The notes below the pieces were generated by a model. It was not told the origin of the DNA. It saw only the letters and a program-made list of their open reading frames with translations, and made no database searches. 64,000 nt of DNA from CAVSRC01 sp963798195 (GTDB lineage: Bacteria > Pseudomonadota > Alphaproteobacteria > Rhizobiales > Kaistiaceae), in NCBI GenBank assembly GCA_963798195.1, contig CAWCSF010000005.1:124001-188000 (forward strand). The letters are read 5' to 3'. Below are positions 1 through 8,063 of the stretch, piece by piece. A program made the position numbers and the translations under genes. Numbering within the stretch: the stretch's first letter is position 1; each line of letters begins with the position of its first letter.

Positions 1-1625
1 TACGCCGACCGGCGATGTCCTGGTCGAAGGCCAGCACGTCGGCAACCTGGAAGGATTCCGTTTCGCGCCTGATCCGAAGGCCGACGGTCCGGAGGCCAAA
101 GCACTGCGCGCTGCCGCCCAGAAGGCGCTCGCCGGCGAGATCGCCGAACGCGCCGAGAAAGTGGCGACCGCAGCCAACAAGGACTTCGTCCTCGCCGGCG
201 ACGGCACCCTGCGCTGGCAGGGCGCTGCTATTGCACGCATCATCGAGGGCGATGACGCTCTGCGCCCCCGGCTGATCCTGCTTGCCGACGAATTGCTCCC
301 TGCGGCAGGCCGCGATCGCGTGCAGGCACGCATCGACCTCTGGCTCGCCAACCATGCCGAGACGCTGCTGAAGCCGCTGTTCGACCTCAGCGCGGCTTCA
401 GCGCTGGCACCCGCGGCGCGCGGCATCGCCTTCCGCCTCAGCGAGGCGTTCGGAACGATCGAGCGCAGCGAGATCGCCGAAGAGGTGCGCAGCCTCGACC
501 AGGACGCGCGCGCCGGACTGCGCGGGCTCGGTGTGCGCTTTGGCGCGCACCACATCTACGTGCCGGCGCTTCTCAAGCCGGCGCCGAGCGCTCTGCTCGC
601 GATGTTCTGGGCGCTGAAGAACGGCGGCCTCGACATTGCCGGCCTCGGCGACCTCACACGCCTTGCCGCCTCCGGCCGCACCAGCGTGCCGGTTGACCCC
701 GAAGTTCCGCGTGCGCTTTACCGCATCGTCGGCTACCGGCCCGCCGGCAAGCGCGCCGTGCGCATCGACATTCTCGAGCGGCTCGCCGACCTGATCCGCC
801 CGCTGATCGCGTGGCGGCCTACGCCGGCCTCGCCGACGCCGCCGGATGGCGCGATCGATGGCTACGGCTTCACGGTCACAGTCGCGATGACCTCGCTGCT
901 TGGCTGCTCCGGCGAGGATTTCGCGTCGGTGTTGAGTTCGCTGGGTTACCGCGTCGACCGGCGGCCGGCGCCACCGAAACCCGTTGTTGAGCCGGCACCC
1001 GAGGTGACACCCACCGCGGATGCGGCGCCGACAGAAACCGCGACGAACAACTCCGCGACAGCAGATGTCGAGCCGGCGGCCGATGCAGCGCCGATCGCTG
1101 AAGCTGCCGCATCCGAGACATCCGAGCCGGTGGCGGAAACGCCCGAGGCGATGAGCCCATCGCCGCCTTCGGACGCAGAAGCTGCCAGTGTCGAAGCCGA
1201 GCAGGCCGGCGAAATCGTTGCGGCCGAGTCCGAACTCGACCACCGCAGAACCGGCCGAGCCGGCGTTCATCGAAGTCTGGCGTCCCGGCCGCAGCGGCGA
1301 CCAGGGCAACCATCGCCGGCGCGAACGCCGCCCCGAGAGAAACAGGCAGGCAGCCACAGCGTCACCGGCAACGCCATCGGCGGGCGCGACCGAAGCCCCT
1401 GCACCAACGCCGGACCGGGGCCCACGACCACCACGGCAACCCAACCGCCGCAAGGGCAAGTCGGCGAAGCCGCGTCCGCCAAACGATCGCCAGCATGGGG
1501 CAAGCGCACCGTCGCGACCGCAGCCCGAGCAGCGCCGGCCGGAAAAGAAGGCCGATCCCGACTCCCCGTTCGCCGCCCTCGCCGCGCTCAAGGCGCGCCT
1601 GGAAGGCAAAGAGGACAACGGCTGA
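1..1625 (+). pseudogene. DEAD/DEAH-type helicase C-terminal part, apparently frameshifted (partial)
   Basis: This is the C-terminal half of a large ATP-dependent helicase-related protein of the SUV3-like type common in Hyphomicrobiales. The gene enters from the left edge, with the reading frame starting at position 2, so the motor domains lie outside the window. About 410 residues of the helicase C-terminal region are read in frame 2, ending in an Ala/Pro/Glu-rich linker. Around 1230-1245 the expected continuation jumps to frame 3. From there it runs through the sequence FIEVWRPGR, a basic Arg/Pro-rich tail and KARLEGKEDNG to TGA at 1623-1625. One surplus base in the linker explains the shift. 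Left unshifted, the frame would fuse the helicase to the next gene, which I regard as an artefact. The S4 gene begins 8 nt later, so the two are probably co-transcribed. Family assignment is fairly sure; whether the frameshift is real is not. Confidence 0.7.
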
Positions 1626-1633
1626 CGCCATCC

Positions 1634-2041
1634 ATGGCCGGCGAAGACCGCCAGCGCATCGACAAGTGGTTGTGGTTCGCCCGCGTGGTGAAAACCCGTA
1701 CGCTGGCCCAGAAACTCGCTGTCTCCGGCCGCGTGCGCGTCAACAAGGAGCGCAACGAGGCCGCCAGCCGCATGCTCAAGGCAGGCGACGTGTTGACGAT
1801 TGCCGGGGAAGCCGGCGTCCGCATCCTGAAGGTTGTTGCGCCCGGCTCCCGGCGCGGACCTCCGATCGAAGCGCGCCTTCTCTACGAGGATCTGTCCCCG
1901 CCACCGATCCCGCGACCGCAGGCCCCGCCGGCTGCAGCAGAGCGCGAACAGGGCAGCGGACGGCCGACAAAGCGGGATCGGCGGGCCCTGGACAGCCTGC
2001 GGGCAGCCAGCGGAGAGGATTTTCCCAAGAAGGACGACTGA
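1634..2041 (+). CDS. RNA-binding S4 domain protein (Hsp15-like)
   Basis: A 135-residue protein with an N-terminal S4 RNA-binding domain at about residues 8-70 (RIDKWLWFARVVKTR..., SGRVRVNKER..., AGDVLTI). It is followed by a basic, Pro/Ala-rich tail. This architecture matches the Hsp15/YrfH family, whose E. coli member binds free 50S subunits carrying stalled nascent chains. The same small protein follows the helicase in many alphaproteobacteria. The ATG at 1634 lies 8 nt after the helicase stop and directly precedes MAGEDRQRIDKW, where the family normally begins. A ribosomal or rRNA role is inferred from the family only. Confidence 0.85.
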   Translation: MAGEDRQRIDKWLWFARVVKTRTLAQKLAVSGRVRVNKERNEAASRMLKAGDVLTIAGEAGVRILKVVAPGSRRGPPIEARLLYEDLSPPPIPRPQAPPAAAEREQGSGRPTKRDRRALDSLRAASGEDFPKKDD

Positions 2042-2165
2042 CCGGGAAAAGCATCCGCTCAGGCAGGGGTGCCGCGGCGTCCTGCGCCTTGCACGCCGGA
2101 CTCAAACGGGCTACCGAAATCGCGGAATTTCAACGCCGAGTGGCTGACCTGCCGGACCCGAAATC

Positions 2166-2504
2166 GTGACCTACATCGTCAACGACAACTGCATCAAGTG
2201 CAAATACACCGACTGCGTCGAGGTGTGCCCGGTCGACTGTTTTTACGAGGGCGAGAACATGCTCGTCATCCATCCGGACGAGTGCATCGACTGCGGAGTC
2301 TGCGAGCCGGAATGCCCCGTTGATGCGATCAAGCCGGATACCGAGCCCGGTCTGGAGAAGTGGTTGCAGGTCAACGCCGAATACGCGTCAAAGTGGCCGA
2401 ACATTGCGACCAAGAAGGACGCGCCGCCGGACGCCAAGGAGTTCGAGGGTCAACCTGACAAGTTCGAAAAATATTTCTCGCCGGAGCCCGGTGAAGGCGA
2501 CTGA
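2166..2504 (+). CDS. fdxA: 7Fe ferredoxin FdxA
   Basis: A 112-residue ferredoxin with the classic seven-iron pattern. Cys9, Cys12, Cys17, Cys21 and Cys25 form the N-terminal CxxC....C...CP segment. Cys40, Cys43, Cys46 and Cys50 form the CxxCxxCxxxCP segment. Together they would bind one [3Fe-4S] and one [4Fe-4S] cluster. The C-terminal extension of about 60 residues (EKWLQVNAEYASKWPNI) is typical of alphaproteobacterial FdxA. Translation starts at GTG 2166, since MTYIVNDNCIKCKY is the standard family N-terminus. It is a soluble cytoplasmic electron carrier. It stands 124 nt after the S4 gene and 386 nt before carD, an order conserved in Hyphomicrobiales. Confidence 0.95.
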   Translation: MTYIVNDNCIKCKYTDCVEVCPVDCFYEGENMLVIHPDECIDCGVCEPECPVDAIKPDTEPGLEKWLQVNAEYASKWPNIATKKDAPPDAKEFEGQPDKFEKYFSPEPGEGD

Positions 2505-2890
2505 CCGGCTCCCGCAAACCTGCGGAAATACCGGGTAAGTGCGGCCTGGATCCTTGATGATGCACTGCAGCATCGGCGAATATTGTTTACCGTCAGGTCG
2601 GTAAGCCATTGAAATTTCCCGTTTTTGTGATATATGGGTGACACTGTCGGAAACAGACGAGCGAGCCCGCTCGCATCCCGCGCGATCTGCCCAAGCGTGA
2701 CCGGTCCCAGAAGTTGCTGGCGCCGACCTACCTGAAAAGGCTGGCCGGACCAATTTTCGGACGCGCTCACTTTGAAGGCAGTCGCTCTGGAGCCGGGCCT
2801 TGTCCCGGACCCGGCACGGCAAGGCGGCACCCCGCCGCCGGTTTCCCCCGCAGCTAGCGGTGGACGGTGTCAAACGGAGTTAATGTCTCA
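2505..2890. other. Intergenic region upstream of carD
   Basis: 386 bp without a convincing gene. The stretch is less GC-rich around 2580-2640, where a possible sigma-70-type promoter sits (listed separately). The remainder is GC-rich and non-coding by appearance, so a carD transcript starting there would have a leader of roughly 250 nt. No riboswitch or repeat was recognised. Confidence 0.5.
2609..2636 (+). promoter_or_regulatory. Possible sigma-70 promoter for carD
   Basis: TTGAAA at 2609-2614 and TATATG at 2631-2636 are separated by 16 bp. They sit in the only AT-rich pocket of the fdxA-carD spacer. The match is good at the -35 and moderate at the -10. No transcript data are available, so this is a sequence-based guess. 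Confidence 0.35.
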
Positions 2891-3454
2891 ATGGCCACGG
2901 CAAAGAAGTCAGCCCAGCGTTCCGGGTTCAAGACGGGGGAATTCATCGTCTATCCGGCCCACGGTGTCGGCAAGATCGTCGGCATCGACACGCAGGAGGT
3001 GGCAGGGCTGAAGCTTGACCTGTTCGTCATTTCCTTCGTGAAGGACAAAATGACGCTGCGCGTACCCGTGACCAAGGCAACCACCGTCGGCATGCGCAAG
3101 CTCGCCGATGCGACCACGGTCAAGAAGGCGCTCGAGACGGTCCGCGGTCGCGCTCGTGTCAAGCGCACCATGTGGAGCCGCCGTGCGCAGGAATACGAGG
3201 CCAAGATCAACTCTGGCGACCTGATCGCCATCGCCGAGGTCGTGCGCGATCTCTTCCGCTCGGACACCCAGCCGGAGCAGTCGTATTCGGAGCGCCAGCT
3301 TTACGAGGCCGCGCTCGACCGCATGTCGCGCGAGATTTCCTCGGTGAGCAAGATTTCCGAGACAGAGGCAATCCGCCAGATCGAACAGAATCTTGCGAAG
3401 AGCCCGCGCCGCGGGCCGCGCGGGAGCGAGACGGCGGACGCCCAGGCAGCCTAG
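2891..3454 (+). CDS. carD: CarD-family transcriptional regulator
   Basis: A 187-residue CarD-type protein. The N-terminal RNA-polymerase-interaction domain (FKTGEFIVYPAHGVGKIVGID, about residues 10-70) binds the RNAP beta subunit in the family. The helical C-terminal domain (about 75-160, with VKRTMWSRRAQEYEAKI) contacts DNA near the -10 region and stabilises open complexes at rRNA and other promoters. I chose ATG 2891 because MATAKKSAQR is the usual start and ACGGAG lies 11 nt upstream; the frame stays open for 8 more codons. A strong rho-independent terminator follows. Single gene, cytoplasmic. Confidence 0.92.
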   Translation: MATAKKSAQRSGFKTGEFIVYPAHGVGKIVGIDTQEVAGLKLDLFVISFVKDKMTLRVPVTKATTVGMRKLADATTVKKALETVRGRARVKRTMWSRRAQEYEAKINSGDLIAIAEVVRDLFRSDTQPEQSYSERQLYEAALDRMSREISSVSKISETEAIRQIEQNLAKSPRRGPRGSETADAQAA

Positions 3455-3476
3455 ACAGAACATTTCTGACACTTCG

Positions 3477-3507
3477 AAAGGCGCCCGCTTCCCGCGGGCG
3501 CCTTTTT
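3477..3507 (+). terminator. Rho-independent terminator after carD
   Basis: A perfect 9-bp GC-rich stem (GGCGCCCGC at 3480-3488, GCGGGCGCC at 3494-3502) with a 5-nt loop. It is preceded by AAA and followed by TTTTT. It lies 22 nt after the carD stop. Confidence 0.9.
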
Positions 3508-3524
3508 CTTTCGGGCGGAGGGGC

Positions 3525-3549
3525 GGAACGGAACGTTCGCAAATACGTT
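3525..3549 (+). promoter_or_regulatory. EcfG-type general stress response promoter of rpoH
   Basis: GGAAC (3525-3529), a 16-bp spacer and CGTT (3546-3549) match the alphaproteobacterial EcfG/RpoE2 consensus of GGAAC with CGTT 16-17 bp downstream. The element lies about 95 bp upstream of the sigma gene start. Control of rpoH2 by the EcfG-type sigma RpoE2 is known in Sinorhizobium meliloti, which supports the reading. A spacer and flanks without other promoter-like sequence make it the best candidate here. Confidence 0.7.
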
Positions 3550-3642
3550 CACGCCAATGTGTACATCGCATTCAGCCCTCGGGCACTAAAGTGGGGTTGG
3601 GCGATTTCCTCGGGCGGCCCTTGAAGCCGCAAGGAGGGTACG

Positions 3643-4509
<867 letters not shown>

Positions 4510-4519
4510 CCCGGGACGC

Positions 4520-5986
4520 CTAGCGGTCGTCTACGATCTTGACCTTGGTGCCGGGCGCTATCGGCGCACCAGGATCGATATCGTTGATGGCACGGAATAG
4601 TTCGCGCGGCCGGTCCACGCCGCGCATGCGCCGTACCAATGACGCTTCGTTCTCGCCGGCACCAACCGACACGACTCGGATGCGCAATGCGTGGTAGCTC
4701 GCCGCCTCGCCGGCGGCGAGAGTACGAAAGCTGTCGACGGTCTGTTGGGCCGCGTGAACGAAGGCGGGGGACGTCGCCTCGTTGGCGAAGATGAAGCGAT
4801 AGGTGGCATTGCCACCGGTGCGGATGACCGCGATGCGGAAGTCCCAGCCTTTGGCGGAGGCAGTGGCGGATGCGGCGCTGAGGCCGTTCACCGAAAAGCT
4901 GCGCACGCTCTCGTCATCGAGGCCATTGACCCAACCGGATTTCAGATAGTCCGCGAGATCAGCCTCGCGCCCGATGCCCACCGCATCGAAGCGAAGCGCC
5001 GTGCCGTCGACGCCCGTCGCGAGGACTGCCTCGCTGGTATTGTCGATGACGAAGCCCTCCGGAACGGTGAAGCCGATACCGAGCGCAGGATGGACGAAAT
5101 TGCGGTCGCGGACGAACCCCTGGCTCGGATCATCACCGAACACCATGCCGTCGATGCCGGCGAGATAGCGGTCGCGATCGACAGTGCCGATGCCTGGCGC
5201 CCCGAACTCGCGTGCAGCCCGGGTGGCGAAATCCACCCGCTGAGGCGTCGTCGGATGGGTGGCGAGGAAATCTGGCCGCTGATCCTGAAGCGTGAGCGAC
5301 GCGCGGTAGGCCGCGTAGCGCTGCATGGCGCCGAGAAAGCGTGCCGCCGCGAAGGGATCATAGCCAGCGCGCCCGATGGTCTTGACGCCCATCGCATCCG
5401 CTTCGAGCTCCTGCTGCTGCGAGAAGGCAGCGAGCGTCCGCTGGCTGGCGGCGAGCGCCAACTGACCGCCATCTTCCTTATCGAGCACGTCGTTGACCAC
5501 ACGGCTGACGACCAGAGCATCACGCGCCTTTTGCTGCCGTTGCGCGGCATGGTTGGCGGTCACATGCGCCATCTCGTGGGCGAGCACAGCGGCAACCTCG
5601 GAGGAATCGTTTGCCAGGGCCAGCAGTCCGCGCGTCACATAAAGGTAGCCGTCGGGGAGCGCGAAGGCGTTGACCGCCGGCGCGTTGAGGATAGTGACGC
5701 GGTACGGCTGGTCCGGCCTGTCGGACGCGGCAACAATCCGGCTGACGATCGGCACCAGGGCCTGTTCGACTCTGGTGTCATGAAAAATGCCGCCATAGGC
5801 CGCGACGATCCGCGCATGCTCTCGGGTGTCGACCGAGGGCGCGCCACCTTGAGCGTTTCCCCCATCGCCAAAGATCGCCGCCGTGGGGCTGTCATTTCCG
5901 CCGGGCAGTGCGTTGCAGCCGGCCAGGAACGCGGCCGCTGCGCAGGCGATTGCCATCCGCAGACGCCGGCGGAGTTCCCGTCCCAC
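4520..5986 (-). CDS. M48 family metallopeptidase, lipoprotein
   Basis: A zinc peptidase of the M48 (Ste24/HtpX/BepA-like) family. Numbered from GTG 5986, a basic n-region and hydrophobic stretch end in the lipobox LAGC (Cys24), so the mature protein is probably membrane-anchored in the periplasm. The metal site HEMAH is at about residues 137-141, with the third ligand glutamate in QQELEADAMG. The C-terminal 45 residues (RIRVVSVGAGENEASLVRRM... IAPGTKVKIV) resemble a LysM-like repeat, as in other alphaproteobacterial M48 proteins. The start is uncertain: ATG 5956 or an ATG at 6013 overlapping the upstream gene are alternatives. It follows the SNase-like gene by a few bases, so the two are probably one operon. 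A role in envelope protein quality control is inferred. Confidence 0.85.
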   Translation of the reverse strand: MGRELRRRLRMAIACAAAAFLAGCNALPGGNDSPTAAIFGDGGNAQGGAPSVDTREHARIVAAYGGIFHDTRVEQALVPIVSRIVAASDRPDQPYRVTILNAPAVNAFALPDGYLYVTRGLLALANDSSEVAAVLAHEMAHVTANHAAQRQQKARDALVVSRVVNDVLDKEDGGQLALAASQRTLAAFSQQQELEADAMGVKTIGRAGYDPFAAARFLGAMQRYAAYRASLTLQDQRPDFLATHPTTPQRVDFATRAAREFGAPGIGTVDRDRYLAGIDGMVFGDDPSQGFVRDRNFVHPALGIGFTVPEGFVIDNTSEAVLATGVDGTALRFDAVGIGREADLADYLKSGWVNGLDDESVRSFSVNGLSAASATASAKGWDFRIAVIRTGGNATYRFIFANEATSPAFVHAAQQTVDSFRTLAAGEAASYHALRIRVVSVGAGENEASLVRRMRGVDRPRELFRAINDIDPGAPIAPGTKVKIVDDR

Positions 5987-5990
5987 CGTC

Positions 5991-6797
5991 TCAGCCCTTT
6001 CCGCCGCCACCATCGTCCTCGTCCAGCAACTCGATCTCGGCCGGATCACGCAGCCGAATGGCCGGCCCGCCGCTTTCCTCGATCACACCGCGCACCCTGA
6101 TCCGCCTGCCATTCAGGCCATCCAAGGGGTCCGCAAATCGCGCCGCCATGGCCAACGGCACCATGATGGTGAAATCACGGCGATAGTCACGTCCGAAATC
6201 GAGAAAAACGTAGCTTCGGCCGTGTCCAACAGACTGCACCCGGCCCTCGACAAGCTGATATAGGCCGATCCGATCGCGCAGGGAGGGGCTGTCCGCCGGC
6301 TCGATGGCAAATCGCCTGCTCGCCCACGCGCCCGCACCAGCGACCCGCGCCGCCGCCTCGGCCCGAAGCAACTGCGCCAGGCATGGCTTTTCCCCGGGCG
6401 CTTGACGCACGCGCGCCCATCCCGCCGCAACCATGGCTTCCGCCATCGAAGCGCCGCCGGGCAGGAATACCGATCCGTGCTGCCGATCGTACCGATCCGT
6501 CGCCACGTCTTTCGTCAGCGAAACGATCCCGTCGCCCAGCAGTTCGATGAGCACCTGCCGCGCGGCGGCCATGTCCACGTCGGGCGATTTGGCCGCTTCA
6601 ATGCCGGACACGTGAACCGTGCGACCGTCGGCCAGGGCAAGCGTATCGCCGTCAATGACCTCGCGGACCGCGGCCGGCTCGCCGGTCGCTCCGTCGGCGC
6701 ATTCCTCGGCAGTCGCCGCCGCGGCGGCAAGCATCCAGCAGCCGATCGAAAGAACCGCCAGCCCGCGCCGCCATGATCCTGTCGCCACTTTGCCCAT
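5991..6797 (-). CDS. Thermonuclease (SNase)-like protein, secreted
   Basis: A 268-residue protein with an N-terminal signal segment (about 1-30, ending AAAAATAEE). A staphylococcal-nuclease-like fold follows, visible as VREVIDGDTLALADGR and later ATDRYDRQHGSVFL and SMAEAMVAAGWARV. In active SNases the strand after GDT carries the catalytic Arg and Glu (RLxGIDAPE). Here the corresponding stretch reads VHVSGIEAAKSPD, so the usual pair looks lost and nuclease activity is doubtful. An additional OB-like C-terminal part (about 190-265) ends in an acidic Asp/Gly-rich tail. It lies just upstream of the M48 gene on the same strand. A periplasmic scaffold or binding role is possible but unproven. Confidence 0.75.
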   Translation of the reverse strand: MGKVATGSWRRGLAVLSIGCWMLAAAAATAEECADGATGEPAAVREVIDGDTLALADGRTVHVSGIEAAKSPDVDMAAARQVLIELLGDGIVSLTKDVATDRYDRQHGSVFLPGGASMAEAMVAAGWARVRQAPGEKPCLAQLLRAEAAARVAGAGAWASRRFAIEPADSPSLRDRIGLYQLVEGRVQSVGHGRSYVFLDFGRDYRRDFTIMVPLAMAARFADPLDGLNGRRIRVRGVIEESGGPAIRLRDPAEIELLDEDDGGGGKG

Positions 6798-6869
6798 GCT
6801 CGCCAGGATAGCATGAGCGAGTTCCGCGGGCTTCGCGCACGGTTTCGCCTGTGCTACACGACGCTTCGG

Positions 6870-6946
6870 GACCCCGTAGCTCAGCAGGATAGAGCATCAG
6901 ATTCCTAATCTGAGGGTCGTGCGTTCGAATCGCGCCGGGGTCACCA
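6870..6946 (+). tRNA. tRNA-Arg (anticodon CCT)
   Basis: A 77-nt cloverleaf. The acceptor stem is GACCCCG/CGGGGTC with discriminator A and an encoded CCA. The D-arm is GCTC...GAGC, the anticodon stem TCAGA/TCTGA has loop TTCCTAA giving anticodon CCT, and the T-arm contains TTCGAAT. It reads the rare arginine codon AGG. It marks the boundary between the conserved block to the left and the long transport/catabolism block to the right. Confidence 0.97.
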
Positions 6947-7053
6947 GAATACAGCGTAAAATCAGGTGGTTGGATCATCGACGGCGGGACCGGATAATCC
7001 CGTCGGCGGCGCGTTTTGGTACATGTTCAGCGACCAAGAGTGCCAGCCTGAGG

Positions 7054-7096
7054 CCGAACCGCGTGGGGCCTTGGGTCCCCACTTTGGCTGGTTCGG
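7054..7096. other. Nested inverted repeat between tRNA-Arg and the BASS-like gene
   Basis: Two nested stems are visible. The outer arms are CCGAACC (7054-7060) and GGTTCGG (7090-7096). The inner arms are GTGGGG (7063-7068) and CCCCAC (7077-7082). The structure lies 15 bp beyond the 3' end of the minus-strand operon and has no T-run on either strand. It could act as an mRNA 3'-end stabiliser for that operon or as a bidirectional barrier; function is inferred. Confidence 0.4.
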
Positions 7097-7110
7097 TGAG
7101 GTGCCGGGGC

Positions 7111-8043
7111 TTAATCCGACCGCCGCTCGAGCCAACGATACCAGCGCCCCAACAGAAGCGGCGTCAGGTACATCGGCAATTGGTAGCAGGCGATGAAGAG
7201 CAGGGTCGGCTCGGTGACGGCGGCGGGTAGTGCGGCGAGAAACAGTGCATTGTTGCGATTTCCAGCCGCAACCCCCATCGAGACGGCCAGACCGGGATCA
7301 CGACGACCAATGATGGCGGATGTCGCGACCTGAATGCCGAGGTTGGCGGCGAACGCGAGCACGGCAACGCCGAACACGTTCCATGGATCGCGGCTCCAGG
7401 CTGGCGCAAGCGCGGACATGAGGCCCACGACAACAGCCGCCATCACGCATGCAGAAAGCCCATCCAGCGCATTACGTCCCGGCCCGGAAATCTCCTTGAG
7501 GACGGTTTCGCGGATTGCAAATGCGGCAATCGCCGCAAAGCCAATCACGGCAAGCAGACGCGCAGCGCTGGCGAGGATATCACCGACACCACCGAAGCCC
7601 GGCGCCGCGAGAAAGACGACGAAAGCCGTGAACGGCAGGATGGCGGTGCCCACGATCAGCTGCCGGAGCGCTGGCGCGGCGTTGGCGCCCAGGACAATGA
7701 CCAGGCTTGGAGCCCCGGCGATCGGCGGCGCCGCGGCCATCATGACGAGAGCGGTTGCGAGCGGTCCGGTCCATCCGGTGAGCAGCAGGACCGCCACCAA
7801 AGCGAGCGGAATCGCCACTTGAAGCAAAAGTGCCGCGATCAGGTTGAACCGCACGTCCCGGAGCGCACCGATGGCGTTGCGTGGACCGATCCTGAGGCAT
7901 GCAAGGAACAGCAGGACTGCGATCAGGAGCCCGACCTGCGGCCGCATCGCCTGTGCAGCCGGAGGCGAGGCGACGCCTACGACGAGGCCGATGATCAAAA
8001 GGAAACGTGCGTGCCGCGCTGCGAAGCCACCTACCCGCAGCAC
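7111..8043 (-). CDS. Bile acid:sodium symporter (BASS)-like membrane transporter
   Basis: A 310-residue, very hydrophobic protein with about nine or ten predicted membrane helices. It carries the motif AAGNRNNALFLA near residue 260, resembling the GxRN-type signature of the BASS/ACR3 fold. Such carriers take up organic anions with sodium, but the substrate cannot be read from the sequence. I chose GTG 8043 (MLRVGGFAARHARFLL); the open frame extends much further upstream only as an antisense-like shadow of the DctM gene. It begins 21 nt after the TRAP permease stop and is the last gene of the operon starting at 13941. A second transporter in a TRAP operon may export a by-product or import a co-substrate. 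Confidence 0.6.
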   Translation of the reverse strand: MLRVGGFAARHARFLLIIGLVVGVASPPAAQAMRPQVGLLIAVLLFLACLRIGPRNAIGALRDVRFNLIAALLLQVAIPLALVAVLLLTGWTGPLATALVMMAAAPPIAGAPSLVIVLGANAAPALRQLIVGTAILPFTAFVVFLAAPGFGGVGDILASAARLLAVIGFAAIAAFAIRETVLKEISGPGRNALDGLSACVMAAVVVGLMSALAPAWSRDPWNVFGVAVLAFAANLGIQVATSAIIGRRDPGLAVSMGVAAGNRNNALFLAALPAAVTEPTLLFIACYQLPMYLTPLLLGRWYRWLERRSD

Positions 8044-8063
8044 AACCGCCAGAAAATGTGAGC

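Noticed and set aside
398..1618. 406-residue open frame on the minus strand opposite the helicase
   Set aside because: Arg-rich low-complexity translation, no recognisable domain, exactly opposite a coding region; typical antisense shadow in high-GC DNA.
161..2041. Single open frame that would fuse helicase and S4 domain
   Set aside because: The junction region translates into low-complexity sequence, while another frame carries the expected helicase C-terminus ending before the S4 start codon. A +1 frameshift explains it better than a real fusion.
3618..3623. CTTGAA as a heat-shock -35 element before rpoH
   Set aside because: Only 25 bp from the start codon, so no room for a -10 and leader; the EcfG element upstream is better.
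4691..6100. 469-residue plus-strand frame opposite the M48 gene
   Set aside because: No family resemblance; antisense of a well-supported peptidase.
6921..7110. tRNA 3'-end direct repeat marking an integrated element
   Set aside because: No second copy of the tRNA 3' end was recognised in the window and no integrase gene is present.
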